A stretch of 48,635 nt of DNA from Bacteroidia bacterium (GCA_019695215.1 JAIBAK010000025.1:1-48635); one strand, 5' to 3'. Shown: positions 17,314-26,212, numbered from the stretch's first letter. Program-made: numbers and translations. Notes: a model not told the origin generated them from the sequence alone.

Positions 17314-17324
17314 AACTTTTTTTT

Positions 17325-17354
17325 GCAAGATAGCAGAAAACTTGACTTCTACAA
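17325..17354 (-). promoter_or_regulatory. Promoter of the T9SS gene 16345-17313
   Basis: On the minus strand TTG (17354-17352), 19 bp, then TATCTTGC (17332-17325), close to the Bacteroidota consensus TTG-N17-23-TAnnTTTG. It lies 12 nt upstream of the ATG, giving a very short leader. Confidence 0.45.
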
Positions 17355-17388
17355 TTTTTTTGCAAAAAAATGAATTCATAGATAGATT

Positions 17389-17420
17389 CCCCCGCTGGCG
17401 CGAGCTTGCAGCTCGTGCCG
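17389..17420. repeat. Third REP-like hairpin, variant sequence
   Basis: C5 followed by a hairpin: about nine to eleven pairs (17398-17406 with 17410-17418, one G-U, extendable outward) around a TGC loop. Head CCCGC and loop TGC match the 29-bp pair at 16.0-16.3 kb, but the stem differs. Probably another REP-family unit copied in trans. Confidence 0.55.
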
Positions 17421-17429
17421 TTATAATAA

Positions 17430-17624
17430 AGAAGTGAGAATAAATCCAACTGCTACTACAGCAAAACCGATTTCTTTGATGAAATAAAAACCATTTATGG
17501 GCAATACACCTACGATGTATTAGTTGGAAAATTCATAACTTTGAGTAATCAATTTAACGATAGGTTTGTGTTAAGTGAATGGCATATGTATGTTACCAAT
17601 TACAAACGATTTACTGATAAATAA
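17430..17624 (+). pseudogene. Orphan 3' coding fragment, unknown parent
   Basis: Open frame of 64 codons after a stop at 17427, with no start codon at its head, reading NCYYSKTDFFDEIKTIYG ... SEWHMYVTNYKRFTDK, then TAA at 17622. The composition (Y, F, D, K rich, balanced hydrophobics) looks like real protein, unlike a random frame. It starts right after the third REP-like hairpin, as if the 5' part of a gene was lost there, and ends 8 nt before the DUF4256 start. I do not recognise the parent family. Confidence 0.4.
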
Positions 17625-17632
17625 ACTGAATT

Positions 17633-18211
17633 ATGGCAAAAAAAATCAGCAGGGAACTATCCCCTGCCACCCGTAAAGAATTACTGGGTATTTTAAAAAC
17701 CCGTTTTGAAAAAAATATGTCGCGCCACAAAGGTGTGGAGTGGGCAAAAGTACAGGCCAGGATTGAAGCGAATACAGAAAAGTTGTGGTCGCTGAACGAG
17801 ATGGAAAAAACGGGGGGCGAACCGGATGTGGTGGTACTGGGAGGTTCGGCTAAAAAAACCGAAGAATATGTTTTTTGCGATTGTTCGGCAGAAAGCCCCG
17901 CAGGAAGAAGAAGCCTTTGTTACGATCGCGAAGGACTGGAATCGAGAAAAGAGTTTAAACCCGAAAATACTGCCATAGATATGGCCGCCACCATGGGCAT
18001 TGAACTTTTAACAGAGGAACAATACAGGGCATTACAGCAACTCGGAAAATTTGATGCAAAAACTTCGAGCTGGTTGGCTACACCGACATCCATACGCAAA
18101 CTTGGCGGTTCTGTTTTTGGCGATTTTCGCTACGGTACGGTATTCGTGTATCACAACGGTGCACAATCCTATTATGCGGCCCGTGGCTTCAGAGGCCTGT
18201 TGCGGGTATAA
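17633..18211 (+). CDS. DUF4256 family protein
   Basis: 192 aa. The pattern LKTRFEKNMSRHKGVEWAKVQARIE, MEKTGGEPDVVVL, FCDCSAESPAGRRSLCYDREGLESRKEFKPEN and AATMGIELLTEEQYRALQQLGKFDAKTSSWL ... GDFRYGTVFVYHNGAQSYYAARGFRG matches the DUF4256 family almost end to end. Members are soluble cytoplasmic proteins of unknown function; the strictly patterned FCDCSAESP and CYDRE segments could be an active or ligand site, which is inference. ATG start. Converges with the small gene downstream of the PFOR. Confidence 0.88.
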   Translation: MAKKISRELSPATRKELLGILKTRFEKNMSRHKGVEWAKVQARIEANTEKLWSLNEMEKTGGEPDVVVLGGSAKKTEEYVFCDCSAESPAGRRSLCYDREGLESRKEFKPENTAIDMAATMGIELLTEEQYRALQQLGKFDAKTSSWLATPTSIRKLGGSVFGDFRYGTVFVYHNGAQSYYAARGFRGLLRV

Positions 18212-18259
18212 CGTACGCCTCAGGTTTGCATTCCTGCCATGCGCGTAGAACGCGATGCA

Positions 18260-18649
18260 TTACGCCTGCCGGGCCTGTTCAAAATTTCCTTCAATCATTT
18301 CCTTAAGCACATTGGCCATGCGCAGGCACGAGCCTACCCGTTCCATATCCATGCAATACATATCCTTTGTTTGGGTATTACCCGGATGGCAATGCATCAC
18401 CGTTAAATCAAGCAGCGAAAAACGGTTGTCGAGTTCACCGCATTGCACCTGCAGCACATCCACATCGGGGGCTGCCGAAATATCTTTTCCGTTTTTCAGT
18501 AAATAGGAAGAAAGTAAATCCGACATGATGCCGCGCGTTTGGTGGCATACCGAAAAAGTCATTACGTCTTCTTCGGGACGATTCAATTCTTCGTTTACAA
18601 AATTCAGCCGGGCCACCGCCTGCTGAAAAAGTTCTTCTGCCTTATTCAT
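18260..18649 (-). CDS. Small helical (possibly HEPN-like) protein coupled to the PFOR gene
   Basis: 129 aa, predicted almost all helical: AEELFQQAVARLNFVNEELNRPEED, then MTFSVCHQTRGIMSDLLSSYLLKNG, then LQVQCGELDNRFSLLDLTVMHC. The spacing of helices resembles HEPN-domain proteins, but the RNase-type R-x4-6-H motif is not obvious, so this is only a resemblance. Five cysteines occur, one in HCHPGN. The ATG lies 8 nt inside the end of the oxidoreductase gene (ATGAATAA), indicating translational coupling and a job linked to that enzyme, perhaps assembly or regulation. No terminator seen after it. Confidence 0.65.
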   Translation of the reverse strand: MNKAEELFQQAVARLNFVNEELNRPEEDVMTFSVCHQTRGIMSDLLSSYLLKNGKDISAAPDVDVLQVQCGELDNRFSLLDLTVMHCHPGNTQTKDMYCMDMERVGSCLRMANVLKEMIEGNFEQARQA

Positions 18650-21600
18650 TTGTTAATGCTTTATTGGTTTGAGGAAATAAAAACTCATCACGGCTAAGTT
18701 CTCCGCGATCTATTTTGTCAATTAATTCACGCTGGGCTTTGTAATCGGCATTGGTAATACCTGCCCTGCTTTGCATCATGCGCCATGCTTTTCTGCGCTC
18801 CACGCAAAACAGCACCATTTGTCTTGAAACCAGGTGGGCTTTCTTTTTCCCATCGGCACGGTGCTCATAGGTATAAGCTCCCCACTCGGGGATAAACGAG
18901 CGGTGTTCGGGATTTAAAAATCTCCGGTGCACAATATCGTCCTGTGTAATCAGTTTAATTAATTCTTCCAGGCGTACTTTTCCTTCTGTTTCGGTTTCAT
19001 CAATTGCTTTGTGGTGCATGCGGAAACGTGCTTCGGTAAATGCCCAGTGAGCCGGAAGATACGTGTAAGGAGTTTTGGTAACCGGTGCAATAGCCTGATA
19101 CCAGTCGCCCATATAATTTGGATTACCCTTTATATTTAATGCTTCGGCAAACGATTCGCCCAATTGCGGATTAAAAATAAACTCAGGCACCCCGCGGCTG
19201 TCGCGTGCATACAATGCCTGCTGCGGACTGGCATAGTCCGGTACGCCATGCTCGGGCTGGCAGGTAGTGTACACCTGAAAAAAGGCAGTACCCCGGTAAC
19301 ACAATCCATCGAGCAGTGATTTATACAACGACCCCGAATTGGCTAATGAAACCTGTGCCACAAACGGAGAACCGTGACCTCCGGTAAATGTTTCGGCTAC
19401 CCATTTTTTCTCGGTAAGCTTTCCGCTGGTGGCAGCACCAGCCTGATTCATATCAAACCCTCCGGCCATTACCGAGGATTCGGAATTTTGTCCGCCCGTA
19501 TTGGAATATACCTGTGTATCGAGCATCATCATTTTTACATTGGGCCTGTTTTGCAATACCACCTTCGATACATTCTGGAACCCAATATCTCCCATACCAC
19601 CGTCTCCGCCTATTACCCACACCTTAGGTAATTCCATAATTTCGTCATCGGTCATGTAAGTATCGGTAAAATGAGTAAAGCGGAAATAATCCTGCTCGGT
19701 AAATGTTTGCGGAGCTTTACCGGTGAGTAAATCCGTTAACCGCTCAGGTATCACCGAACGCACAGCATGATCACGAATAAAACTTTCGCCCATAAGCCAG
19801 CCAATGGTAGCACCATCCTGAAACAGGGAATTCATCCACGGATACGGATGCGGATTATTGGGCGGGGTGCTTCCAAAAACGGTATTACACCCTGTATGAG
19901 CGGCCATGGCCATTGCTGCCATTCCATTGGGAGCAACTCCTTCAATGGCCTGCAAGCTTACATGGTTTATGGCTTCGGTGCGCATCACAGTAACTAATGC
20001 TTTAATGAGTTCTTCATCTCCTCCCTTAAAATTTTCCTGAATGCGTTTATCTGTTTCTTTGGCATCTTCAGCTCCCATTCCCATTAAAATATGCAGAATC
20101 GTTTTTTTGAACAATGCATAAACCTGTTCGTTTTTTTCGCGCAATTCAGCGAGCATTTTTAATCCGTTTGCTTCAAGTAAAGCTGCTTTCTCGTGCAGGC
20201 GTGCTGCTTTTTTATGAAAGATGGGTCGCATGAGTGTTTCGGTTAAAGTAGCCACCGACCTCAATACCGATTTTTCGCCACAGCCGGCACAGGCCCCATC
20301 GCCCGATAAAAGTGCATTGTATTTTGATTGCAGCATGAGGTGAAATTTAAGTGCGGCCGCTTTTGAGTTTTCAGGATTTCCCTCATCAAAAATGCCGAGG
20401 TATTTTTTTGGCGTATCGTGCAGCAAACTAAAAAACTCATAAGCCGATTCCATATCGGCATGATGCTGCTCGGTTTCTTCTACCATTTTAAGAGCATTGT
20501 GACTTCCGCAGGCCTCTACGCAGGCGGCACATCCTTTACACAAATCGCGCACGGCAATTGAGAATAAACCGCCAGAGCCGGGTTGCTTTTTCTCCATACT
20601 GCCAAAAATAGCTTTAGTGTTAAGGTAAGCCATCGGAACAATTTTAAGAATGGCTCCCAGTTCGCCCAAACTCCGCCCGGTGATATGCTCATCGTTTAAT
20701 GCACGGTAGGCCTGCATCACCAAATCAGCAAACGGTGGTGCTTCCTTTTTCTCTTTTGCATTGGTATTTTCGAGCATTGCTGCGCGAACGGCCGCTTCCA
20801 CCTCCACTACCCGGTTTAATAACACATTGCGTGTGGTTTCGTCTTTTACATAATGCCTGATGGCGGTATTAATCACGGTGCGTATATCCTGTGCAGTATT
20901 GGGCAAAGCGGTATCGGGGCACACCACCATGCACTCCATACATTGGGTGCAGTTGTCGGGAATCCATACGGGTATTTGCCTGCGCGAAACATATTTGCTG
21001 CTGGTACTTCCGGTAGCCGATGCCACTAAACCTACCGATGAAAGCGCGCTGGCCGGCTGGTGGTATCCCAATCCGGCCCGAAACTCTTCATCAAAAGTTG
21101 ACATACGAAACATGGGTGCTTTTTCCGTTTCAGGTTCGTGCACGGGAGTTATCCCGGCCATACAATGAATCATGCCACCTATAAAACGCGAAGTGTCGGG
21201 CGCATCAATGGCTCCGTAGGGCACTTCAATCACATGATCGAAACCGGCCTGCATTACGTGCATATTTGAATTAACCACTGCTTCGCCAAAACGGCCGAAT
21301 TTTTTCTCATACTGTTTGCGAATAGTGGCCTGATATTCTTCAACCGGTATATGAAATGTTTTTAAGAACGGTGACACGCGGAAAAATGCTCCCAGAAAAG
21401 CATTCCCCTGCATACGTGTTTGCAAATCTTCGCGCGGAGTGGCTTTTTTGGCTATTTCAAATCCGTTGAGAATATATACTTTTATTTTTTTGTCAATAAT
21501 CCACTGGCGGTATTTTTTAGGAATACGTTCCCAGGCTTTTTCGGGAGTATGTTCGTTTGATTCCCACACAAAAGCTCCACCGTCTTCTAATCCATCAAGC

Positions 21601-23300
21601 GGATTGGAGTGTAAAAATATTTTAGGATCACAACAGAGTACTGTGTGCACATGATGCAAATCGCAATTTACGCGCACCCGCTCAGGGGCGGCCACCATAA
21701 AATAATTGGTAGGTGCTCCCTTTTTTTCCGAACCATATTTGGGATTGGCGCTTATATGAATCACTTCTTTTGGTGTTCCGTCTTCTTCAAAAAGTTTATC
21801 GCGCTGTGCAATATAATTTGAAAACTCGCCCAGCACTTCACCCAGATTTTTTCCGGTGGTAATCATTCCCCATCCACCTATAGAGTGAAAGCGTACGGCA
21901 ATAGAATCACCGGGCAGGCACGAAGGATTTTCATTAGATAATACCGCATACGGATGATCAATTCCGATAAAGAAAAATCCGGCACCCTCACCGGCTTTTT
22001 TCCCGTCTTTGCGGGTTATCCGTCCTTCGGCAAAATCAAGAGCGCCTATTATGCCTTCGGGTCTGAAATCACGCGAACCCAATCCATAAGAGCCCGAAAA
22101 AATTTCGGGCTTTTCAGTAAGCGGATTTAAAGATGGCAGCCCTTCATAGGCATTGGTGAAAAAGTTTGCCTCGGCTTTACTCAGGGCTACTTTAATATCG
22201 CGTGTAAGCGGATTATCTCCCGAAAGTGATTCATCGGTACGCTCCAGCACAATCACCCTTTTTTTTCCTTTCAGCGCCTCTATCACGGCCTTTTCAGGAA
22301 ACGGACGAATCACATTAATATGTATTACTCCTACCTGTACATTGCGGGTAGCTTTAAGGTAATCAACTGCTGCTTCAATATTTTCGGCAGCCGAGCCTAA
22401 GGCAATGAAAACTGTTTCGGCCTGCTCGCAATTATAGGAAGAGATTAACCCGTAGTTTCTTCCGGTTAATTCGCCATAGGCTTTATAGGCCTGCTCAAAA
22501 AACGGAAGTATGGTTTCAGAAAAATTATTTCTGCGGGCGGCCACACCGTTCATATAATGCTCCTGATTTTGTACCGGACCAAGCAGCAGCGGATTTTTTA
22601 AATCAATGCCTGCCGGAATACGTCTGCGTTTTGGACCAAATAATATTTTTTGCGCTTCGGTTGGACTATCAATTTCATCCGATGGATCACCCAGAAATTC
22701 GCGTATCAGTGCGGCTTCGGGTTTGCGAAAAGTGCGTTCAAGGTGAGTGGTTAAAAAACCATCCTGCGCATTGATTCCGGGATTAAGTGAAAGTTCGGTA
22801 ACCTTGCGCAAAATGATGGCCTGATCGGCTGCCTGCTGCGCATCTTTAGCAAAAGTTACCAGCCATCCGGTATCGAGGGCAGCATACACATCGTCATGTC
22901 CGCAGTGCACATTGAGGGCATGTTTGGTAAGGGCCCGGGCACCTACTTCAATCACCATTGTGCTTAGTTTTCCGGGAGCATGGTAATATTGCTCCAAACC
23001 GTACACCACCCCCTGACCTGAGGTAAAATTTACCGTACGTTTGCCTGTTACGCTCATGGCAATAGCCCCGCCCTGCGCAGCATGCTCGCCTTCGGTTTCA
23101 ATAGCGGTTAGCGGGCGACCAAAGGCATTAAGTTGTCCCTGTGCGTAGGCTGTTTGAAAAAGCTCGCCCATTTCGGTTGAGGGCGTTATGGGATAAAAAA
23201 CACCGGCATCGCAAATCAGTTGTTCGGTGCCGCACACCAATGAATTTCCATTCGTGGTAACCCGTTTTCCGGGATACTTAATTTTATTTTGATTACTCAT
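18642..23300 (-). CDS. nifJ: Pyruvate:ferredoxin (flavodoxin) oxidoreductase-type enzyme, enlarged single chain
   Basis: TPP- and Fe-S-dependent 2-oxoacid oxidoreductase that splits pyruvate (or a related acid) with CoA and passes electrons to ferredoxin or flavodoxin. All PFOR domains are fused: the TPP pyrimidine domain with PITPSTEMGE at the start, the transketolase C-like domain, the gamma domain (FHSIGGWGMITTGKNL, about 480), two ferredoxin-type motifs CTQCMECMVVCP (about 782) and CKGCAACVEAC (about 919), CAGCGEKS (about 1002) for the proximal cluster, and the TPP motif GDGGMGDIG ... NTGGQNS (about 1229). At 1552 aa it is roughly 350 longer than classical NifJ: the two cluster motifs are about 135 residues apart, and an extra C-terminal part follows. 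ATG start. Substrate is inferred. Confidence 0.9.
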   Translation of the reverse strand: MSNQNKIKYPGKRVTTNGNSLVCGTEQLICDAGVFYPITPSTEMGELFQTAYAQGQLNAFGRPLTAIETEGEHAAQGGAIAMSVTGKRTVNFTSGQGVVYGLEQYYHAPGKLSTMVIEVGARALTKHALNVHCGHDDVYAALDTGWLVTFAKDAQQAADQAIILRKVTELSLNPGINAQDGFLTTHLERTFRKPEAALIREFLGDPSDEIDSPTEAQKILFGPKRRRIPAGIDLKNPLLLGPVQNQEHYMNGVAARRNNFSETILPFFEQAYKAYGELTGRNYGLISSYNCEQAETVFIALGSAAENIEAAVDYLKATRNVQVGVIHINVIRPFPEKAVIEALKGKKRVIVLERTDESLSGDNPLTRDIKVALSKAEANFFTNAYEGLPSLNPLTEKPEIFSGSYGLGSRDFRPEGIIGALDFAEGRITRKDGKKAGEGAGFFFIGIDHPYAVLSNENPSCLPGDSIAVRFHSIGGWGMITTGKNLGEVLGEFSNYIAQRDKLFEEDGTPKEVIHISANPKYGSEKKGAPTNYFMVAAPERVRVNCDLHHVHTVLCCDPKIFLHSNPLDGLEDGGAFVWESNEHTPEKAWERIPKKYRQWIIDKKIKVYILNGFEIAKKATPREDLQTRMQGNAFLGAFFRVSPFLKTFHIPVEEYQATIRKQYEKKFGRFGEAVVNSNMHVMQAGFDHVIEVPYGAIDAPDTSRFIGGMIHCMAGITPVHEPETEKAPMFRMSTFDEEFRAGLGYHQPASALSSVGLVASATGSTSSKYVSRRQIPVWIPDNCTQCMECMVVCPDTALPNTAQDIRTVINTAIRHYVKDETTRNVLLNRVVEVEAAVRAAMLENTNAKEKKEAPPFADLVMQAYRALNDEHITGRSLGELGAILKIVPMAYLNTKAIFGSMEKKQPGSGGLFSIAVRDLCKGCAACVEACGSHNALKMVEETEQHHADMESAYEFFSLLHDTPKKYLGIFDEGNPENSKAAALKFHLMLQSKYNALLSGDGACAGCGEKSVLRSVATLTETLMRPIFHKKAARLHEKAALLEANGLKMLAELREKNEQVYALFKKTILHILMGMGAEDAKETDKRIQENFKGGDEELIKALVTVMRTEAINHVSLQAIEGVAPNGMAAMAMAAHTGCNTVFGSTPPNNPHPYPWMNSLFQDGATIGWLMGESFIRDHAVRSVIPERLTDLLTGKAPQTFTEQDYFRFTHFTDTYMTDDEIMELPKVWVIGGDGGMGDIGFQNVSKVVLQNRPNVKMMMLDTQVYSNTGGQNSESSVMAGGFDMNQAGAATSGKLTEKKWVAETFTGGHGSPFVAQVSLANSGSLYKSLLDGLCYRGTAFFQVYTTCQPEHGVPDYASPQQALYARDSRGVPEFIFNPQLGESFAEALNIKGNPNYMGDWYQAIAPVTKTPYTYLPAHWAFTEARFRMHHKAIDETETEGKVRLEELIKLITQDDIVHRRFLNPEHRSFIPEWGAYTYEHRADGKKKAHLVSRQMVLFCVERRKAWRMMQSRAGITNADYKAQRELIDKIDRGELSRDEFLFPQTNKALTNE

Positions 23301-23410
23301 AATCCAATACCTTCTTTATTTTTTCAGAGCCGCAACAGAAGAACATAAGGTGACTTCGGTACGCTCCGATTTTGGAAGTATAAAATTACTGCCGTGCCCA
23401 AAGGTGTAAT

Positions 23411-23422
23411 ATGACAATTGTC
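23411..23422. promoter_or_regulatory. Perfect 12-bp palindrome TGACAATTGTCA upstream of nifJ
   Basis: Sits 111 bp upstream of the oxidoreductase start in a 236-bp spacer that is otherwise without a recognisable gene. Dimeric regulators bind such sites. The distance suits an upstream operator, but no known consensus matches confidently. Confidence 0.35.
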
Positions 23423-23536
23423 AGGACGGGATATGATTTTTGTTTGGGGAGGAGACATTTGAGGAATGTGCTGATGTTGAAACCCCCATTGGTAAACTCG
23501 GTGACAATGCACAGACCTACGCTGCAATGGAGATGG

Positions 23537-24322
23537 TTAACTCATTTGCACCAAATCGCCTATTTGTATTATTCCCGCTTGCCGTACTAAGGCATTCTGC
23601 CCGAAAAGAATTTTATTATTTTGCTGCCGGTAGGTACTCAGCGTTTGGAGCGGTTCTTTTCCCTTTTCTGCGGTAGCCTGATTGGTAGTAGTAACGGTGC
23701 ACCGGGCACAGGGTTTACTTATTTCAAAAACGGTATCGGCAATACGCATTTGCCTGCATTCATCTTCCTGATGCGCGAGCCCACCCGTAAAAACAATATT
23801 TGGCCGGAAGCGGTTCACCGGAAGTTTTTCCTGTAGTTTACTATTTAATAAATTCAACGACTCCTGCCCCAGCACCAGCACCGGAAATGCATCTGCAAAA
23901 GCGGTTTGTTCATTTTGTCTGGCGTAAGTGGGATCAACCATTCGCTTTGTTTGCGAAGCATGCCTTACCAGCGAACAGGGAATACCCGCACGCTCACTAA
24001 ACCATGTATTTATTTCGTCCGGAGCACGTAAAGCCGTTACATTGTCCTCCCACACCAGTACCCTTACCTCGTTCCCCTCAAAATAAAAAGGGATAAACAA
24101 CTTTTCGTCTTTGTACGTTATAAGTACTCCACCGGGTTGCAAAGCGGTGCTGAAAAGACATAATATAGGTGTTTCACGCTGGGTTAAAAAACGTCCGTCC
24201 ATATCGGTAAGCATCATGTGGCGGTCGTGTTCAAAACCGAGCGCAGTAACTTTTGCCTGTGGCAGTGATATGCCTCCCAGTGACTTTACCGGATATACAA
24301 ACAACGAAGAGACTTGTAACAT
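23537..24322 (-). CDS. MOSC-domain protein (YcbX/mARC-like)
   Basis: 261 aa. N-terminal beta-barrel MOSC-N domain (VSSLFVYPVKSLGGISL, GFEHDRHMMLTDMDGRFLTQRE) and C-terminal MOSC domain (FADAFPVLVLGQESL, NRFRPNIVF). The segment ISKPCARCTVTTTNQ holds the invariant Cys that ligates molybdenum cofactor in this family. Related enzymes (YcbX, mARC) reduce N-hydroxylated compounds using a ferredoxin-type electron donor. No [2Fe-2S] domain is fused here, so an external donor would be needed. ATG start; single gene, divergent from the histidine kinase gene. Confidence 0.88.
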   Translation of the reverse strand: MLQVSSLFVYPVKSLGGISLPQAKVTALGFEHDRHMMLTDMDGRFLTQRETPILCLFSTALQPGGVLITYKDEKLFIPFYFEGNEVRVLVWEDNVTALRAPDEINTWFSERAGIPCSLVRHASQTKRMVDPTYARQNEQTAFADAFPVLVLGQESLNLLNSKLQEKLPVNRFRPNIVFTGGLAHQEDECRQMRIADTVFEISKPCARCTVTTTNQATAEKGKEPLQTLSTYRQQNNKILFGQNALVRQAGIIQIGDLVQMS

Positions 24323-24388
24323 CTGTAACCTGTTTTCTGAAATATTTGTAAACTGTAGTACCTTGCAACAAATTTGCAGAAAAAAGCA

Positions 24389-25495
24389 GTGAAACCACGT
24401 ATTCTATTTTTTATTGTTGCCGCATATGTGCTGGCTGCCTTCAGCTGGCTCACTTATTCTTCCATAATAAACAGCCGAAAAATGTTCAAGTATGAAAAAG
24501 ACATGCTGTGGCTCACTACCTATACCGTAAATCAGGATATTCAAAAACAGATGGCTGCAGGTGAAATTACCGACAGTGCCTCGTTTGCTCAATATATGCT
24601 GCGCAAACATCCAATGTACGAAGCCGGCTATACCGAAGAGGCCACCTCTATAGAAGAGTATGCCGTATTTCCAAAACCCGGAGCGGTGGCTTTTATTGAG
24701 GAAAGGCAACACCGCAAAGAGCTGATGTATTTGTCGGAAGGAATTGTGTTTGTGCTGCTGCTGCTGTGGGGATTGGTATGGATTTACCGCAGCTTTCAGC
24801 AGAAAATGGAACTCAACAGCCAGCAACATAATTTTTTATTGTCTATCACACATGAGTTAAAAACTCCGCTGGCCTCGGTAAAATTATACCTGCAAACACT
24901 GCAAAAACACACACTTGAAAAAGCGAAAACCGAAGAAATTATCCGGAATTCTCTTAAAGAAACCGACCGGCTAAATGATTTGATTGAAAATGTACTGGTA
25001 GCCGCTCAAATAGAAGGGAAAAAATACCATTACCAGTTTGAGCAACTCAACCTCTCGGAAATGCTGGAGGAATTATGTGATAAATTTGCTCATGCTTACA
25101 CCGGAAAGGCATCGTTGATAAAAAACATTGAACCCGATGTGCAGGTTAGAGCCGATCGTTTTGTTCTTTCCATTGCCATTAGCAACCTGATAGAAAATGC
25201 GTTTAAATACGCCAATAAAACCCAGTGCGAGGTAAAAGTAAAACTTACCACCGAACTGGGCCGTGCTGTGCTGCAGGTAGAGGACAACGGACAGGGAATT
25301 GCACAGGCAGAACAGCAAAAAATATTTGATAAATTTTACCGTGTGGGCAGTGAAAGCACCCGCAAAACCAAAGGCACAGGTTTGGGGCTATACATTGTAA
25401 AACAGGTGCTCGACAATCATCAGGCACAAGTAACTGTAAAAAGTGCCGAAGGAAAAGGAAGTATTTTCACCATTAAATTCAGTAACCATGGCTAA
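24389..25495 (+). CDS. Sensor histidine kinase
   Basis: Membrane sensor that autophosphorylates and passes phosphate to the regulator encoded next. From GTG 24389 it has 368 aa: membrane segment 1 (ILFFIVAAYVLAAFSWLTY), a periplasmic sensor part of about 90 residues, membrane segment 2 (IVFVLLLLWGLVWIY), then the H-box SITHELKTPLAS with His155, N-box NLIENAFKYANK, G1 VEDNGQGIA, F-box FDKFYRVG and G2 GTGLGLYIVKQ. No HAMP or PAS domain is visible. There is no ATG near the start: GTG 24389 or TTG 24374 are the options, and GTG gives the neater N-terminus. Its end overlaps the regulator gene by 8 nt. Confidence 0.93.
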   Translation: MKPRILFFIVAAYVLAAFSWLTYSSIINSRKMFKYEKDMLWLTTYTVNQDIQKQMAAGEITDSASFAQYMLRKHPMYEAGYTEEATSIEEYAVFPKPGAVAFIEERQHRKELMYLSEGIVFVLLLLWGLVWIYRSFQQKMELNSQQHNFLLSITHELKTPLASVKLYLQTLQKHTLEKAKTEEIIRNSLKETDRLNDLIENVLVAAQIEGKKYHYQFEQLNLSEMLEELCDKFAHAYTGKASLIKNIEPDVQVRADRFVLSIAISNLIENAFKYANKTQCEVKVKLTTELGRAVLQVEDNGQGIAQAEQQKIFDKFYRVGSESTRKTKGTGLGLYIVKQVLDNHQAQVTVKSAEGKGSIFTIKFSNHG

Positions 25496-26186
25496 TGAAC
25501 GCATTTTAGTAGTAGAAGACGAAGAACATATTCTGGATCCGTTAAAACTGAATCTGGAACTGGAGGGGTATAAAGTAGTAGGCGTTCAGGACGGGCTATC
25601 GGCCATTAAACGTTTTAAAGAAGAAAGCTTTGACCTGATTATTCTTGACATTATGCTCCCCGAAATGGATGGCCTTACTGTGTGCGAAAGCATCAGGCTG
25701 CATAATAATGAAGTGCCAATCCTTTTTCTCTCGGCAAAAAACAGTGGCGAAGACCGCGTACTCGGATTAAAAAAAGGGGGTGACGATTACCTCACCAAGC
25801 CGTTTAATCTGGAAGAACTGATGCTGCGTGTAAATCTGCTTATTCATAAAAGCAAACGTATAAGCGGAGTGGAAAGTAAAACCCCCAACGTATTTCATTT
25901 TGGCAACTGTGAAATTAACTTTGAGAGTTACGAAGCTGTTGGAGTTGACGGCCCCTTTACACTTACTAAAAAAGAAGTGATGCTGCTTAAATTACTTGTT
26001 GATAATAAAAATGAGGTAGTGAGCAGAGAAAAAATTCTGCAAAGTGTGTGGGGGTATAATGTATTTCCTTCCACCCGCACTATAGATAATTTCATTTTAA
26101 TGCTGCGCAAACATTTTGAAACTGATCCAAAAAATCCGCAATACATTGAGTCGGTGAGAGGAGTAGGTTACAAATTTGTGATCTGA
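25488..26186 (+). CDS. OmpR/PhoB-family response regulator
   Basis: 232-aa DNA-binding regulator paired with the upstream kinase. The receiver domain (residues 1-120) has the acidic pocket VVEDEEH, the phosphoacceptor Asp54 in LIILDIMLPEMDG, and the conserved Thr/Ser and Lys (LFLSAKN, LTKPF). The C-terminal winged helix (about 140-232) reads TLTKKEVMLLKLLVDNKNEVVSREKILQSVWG ... TRTIDNFILMLRKHFE and ends SVRGVGYKFVI, typical of OmpR/PhoB. The start ATG overlaps the kinase stop (ATGGCTAA). A direct repeat of the kind bound by this family lies just downstream, ahead of the HmuY/TonB locus, which may be its target. Confidence 0.95.
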   Translation: MANERILVVEDEEHILDPLKLNLELEGYKVVGVQDGLSAIKRFKEESFDLIILDIMLPEMDGLTVCESIRLHNNEVPILFLSAKNSGEDRVLGLKKGGDDYLTKPFNLEELMLRVNLLIHKSKRISGVESKTPNVFHFGNCEINFESYEAVGVDGPFTLTKKEVMLLKLLVDNKNEVVSREKILQSVWGYNVFPSTRTIDNFILMLRKHFETDPKNPQYIESVRGVGYKFVI

Positions 26187-26189
26187 TTC

Positions 26190-26197
26190 TACCTTTG
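26190..26197 (+). promoter_or_regulatory. Possible -7 element upstream of the HmuY/TonB locus
   Basis: TACCTTTG matches TAnnTTTG exactly and lies about 100 bp before the first gene of the locus. A TTG lies upstream but at only 11 bp, so the -33 part is doubtful. It overlaps the first half of the direct repeat described next. Confidence 0.3.
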
Positions 26198-26212
26198 TCA
26201 AAGTTCTGTCAA
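26195..26212 (+). promoter_or_regulatory. 11-bp-spaced direct repeat, candidate OmpR/PhoB-type operator
   Basis: TTGTCAA, four bases, CTGTCAA: two 7-mers one helical turn apart. This is the architecture of PhoB boxes (CTGTCAT-N4-CTGTCAT) and other OmpR-family sites. It lies 9 bp after the regulator stop and 83 bp before the first uptake gene. Confidence 0.45.

Noticed and set aside
18212..18259. Small CGCG-TAGAA-CGCG hairpin between convergent genes
   Set aside because: Only four pairs and no T-run; too weak to call a terminator.
23440..23676. 78-codon plus-strand frame upstream of and into the MOSC gene
   Set aside because: The first half looks protein-like (ETPIGKLGDNAQTYAAMEM), but the second half is antisense to the MOSC gene and no family is recognisable; not enough to call a gene.
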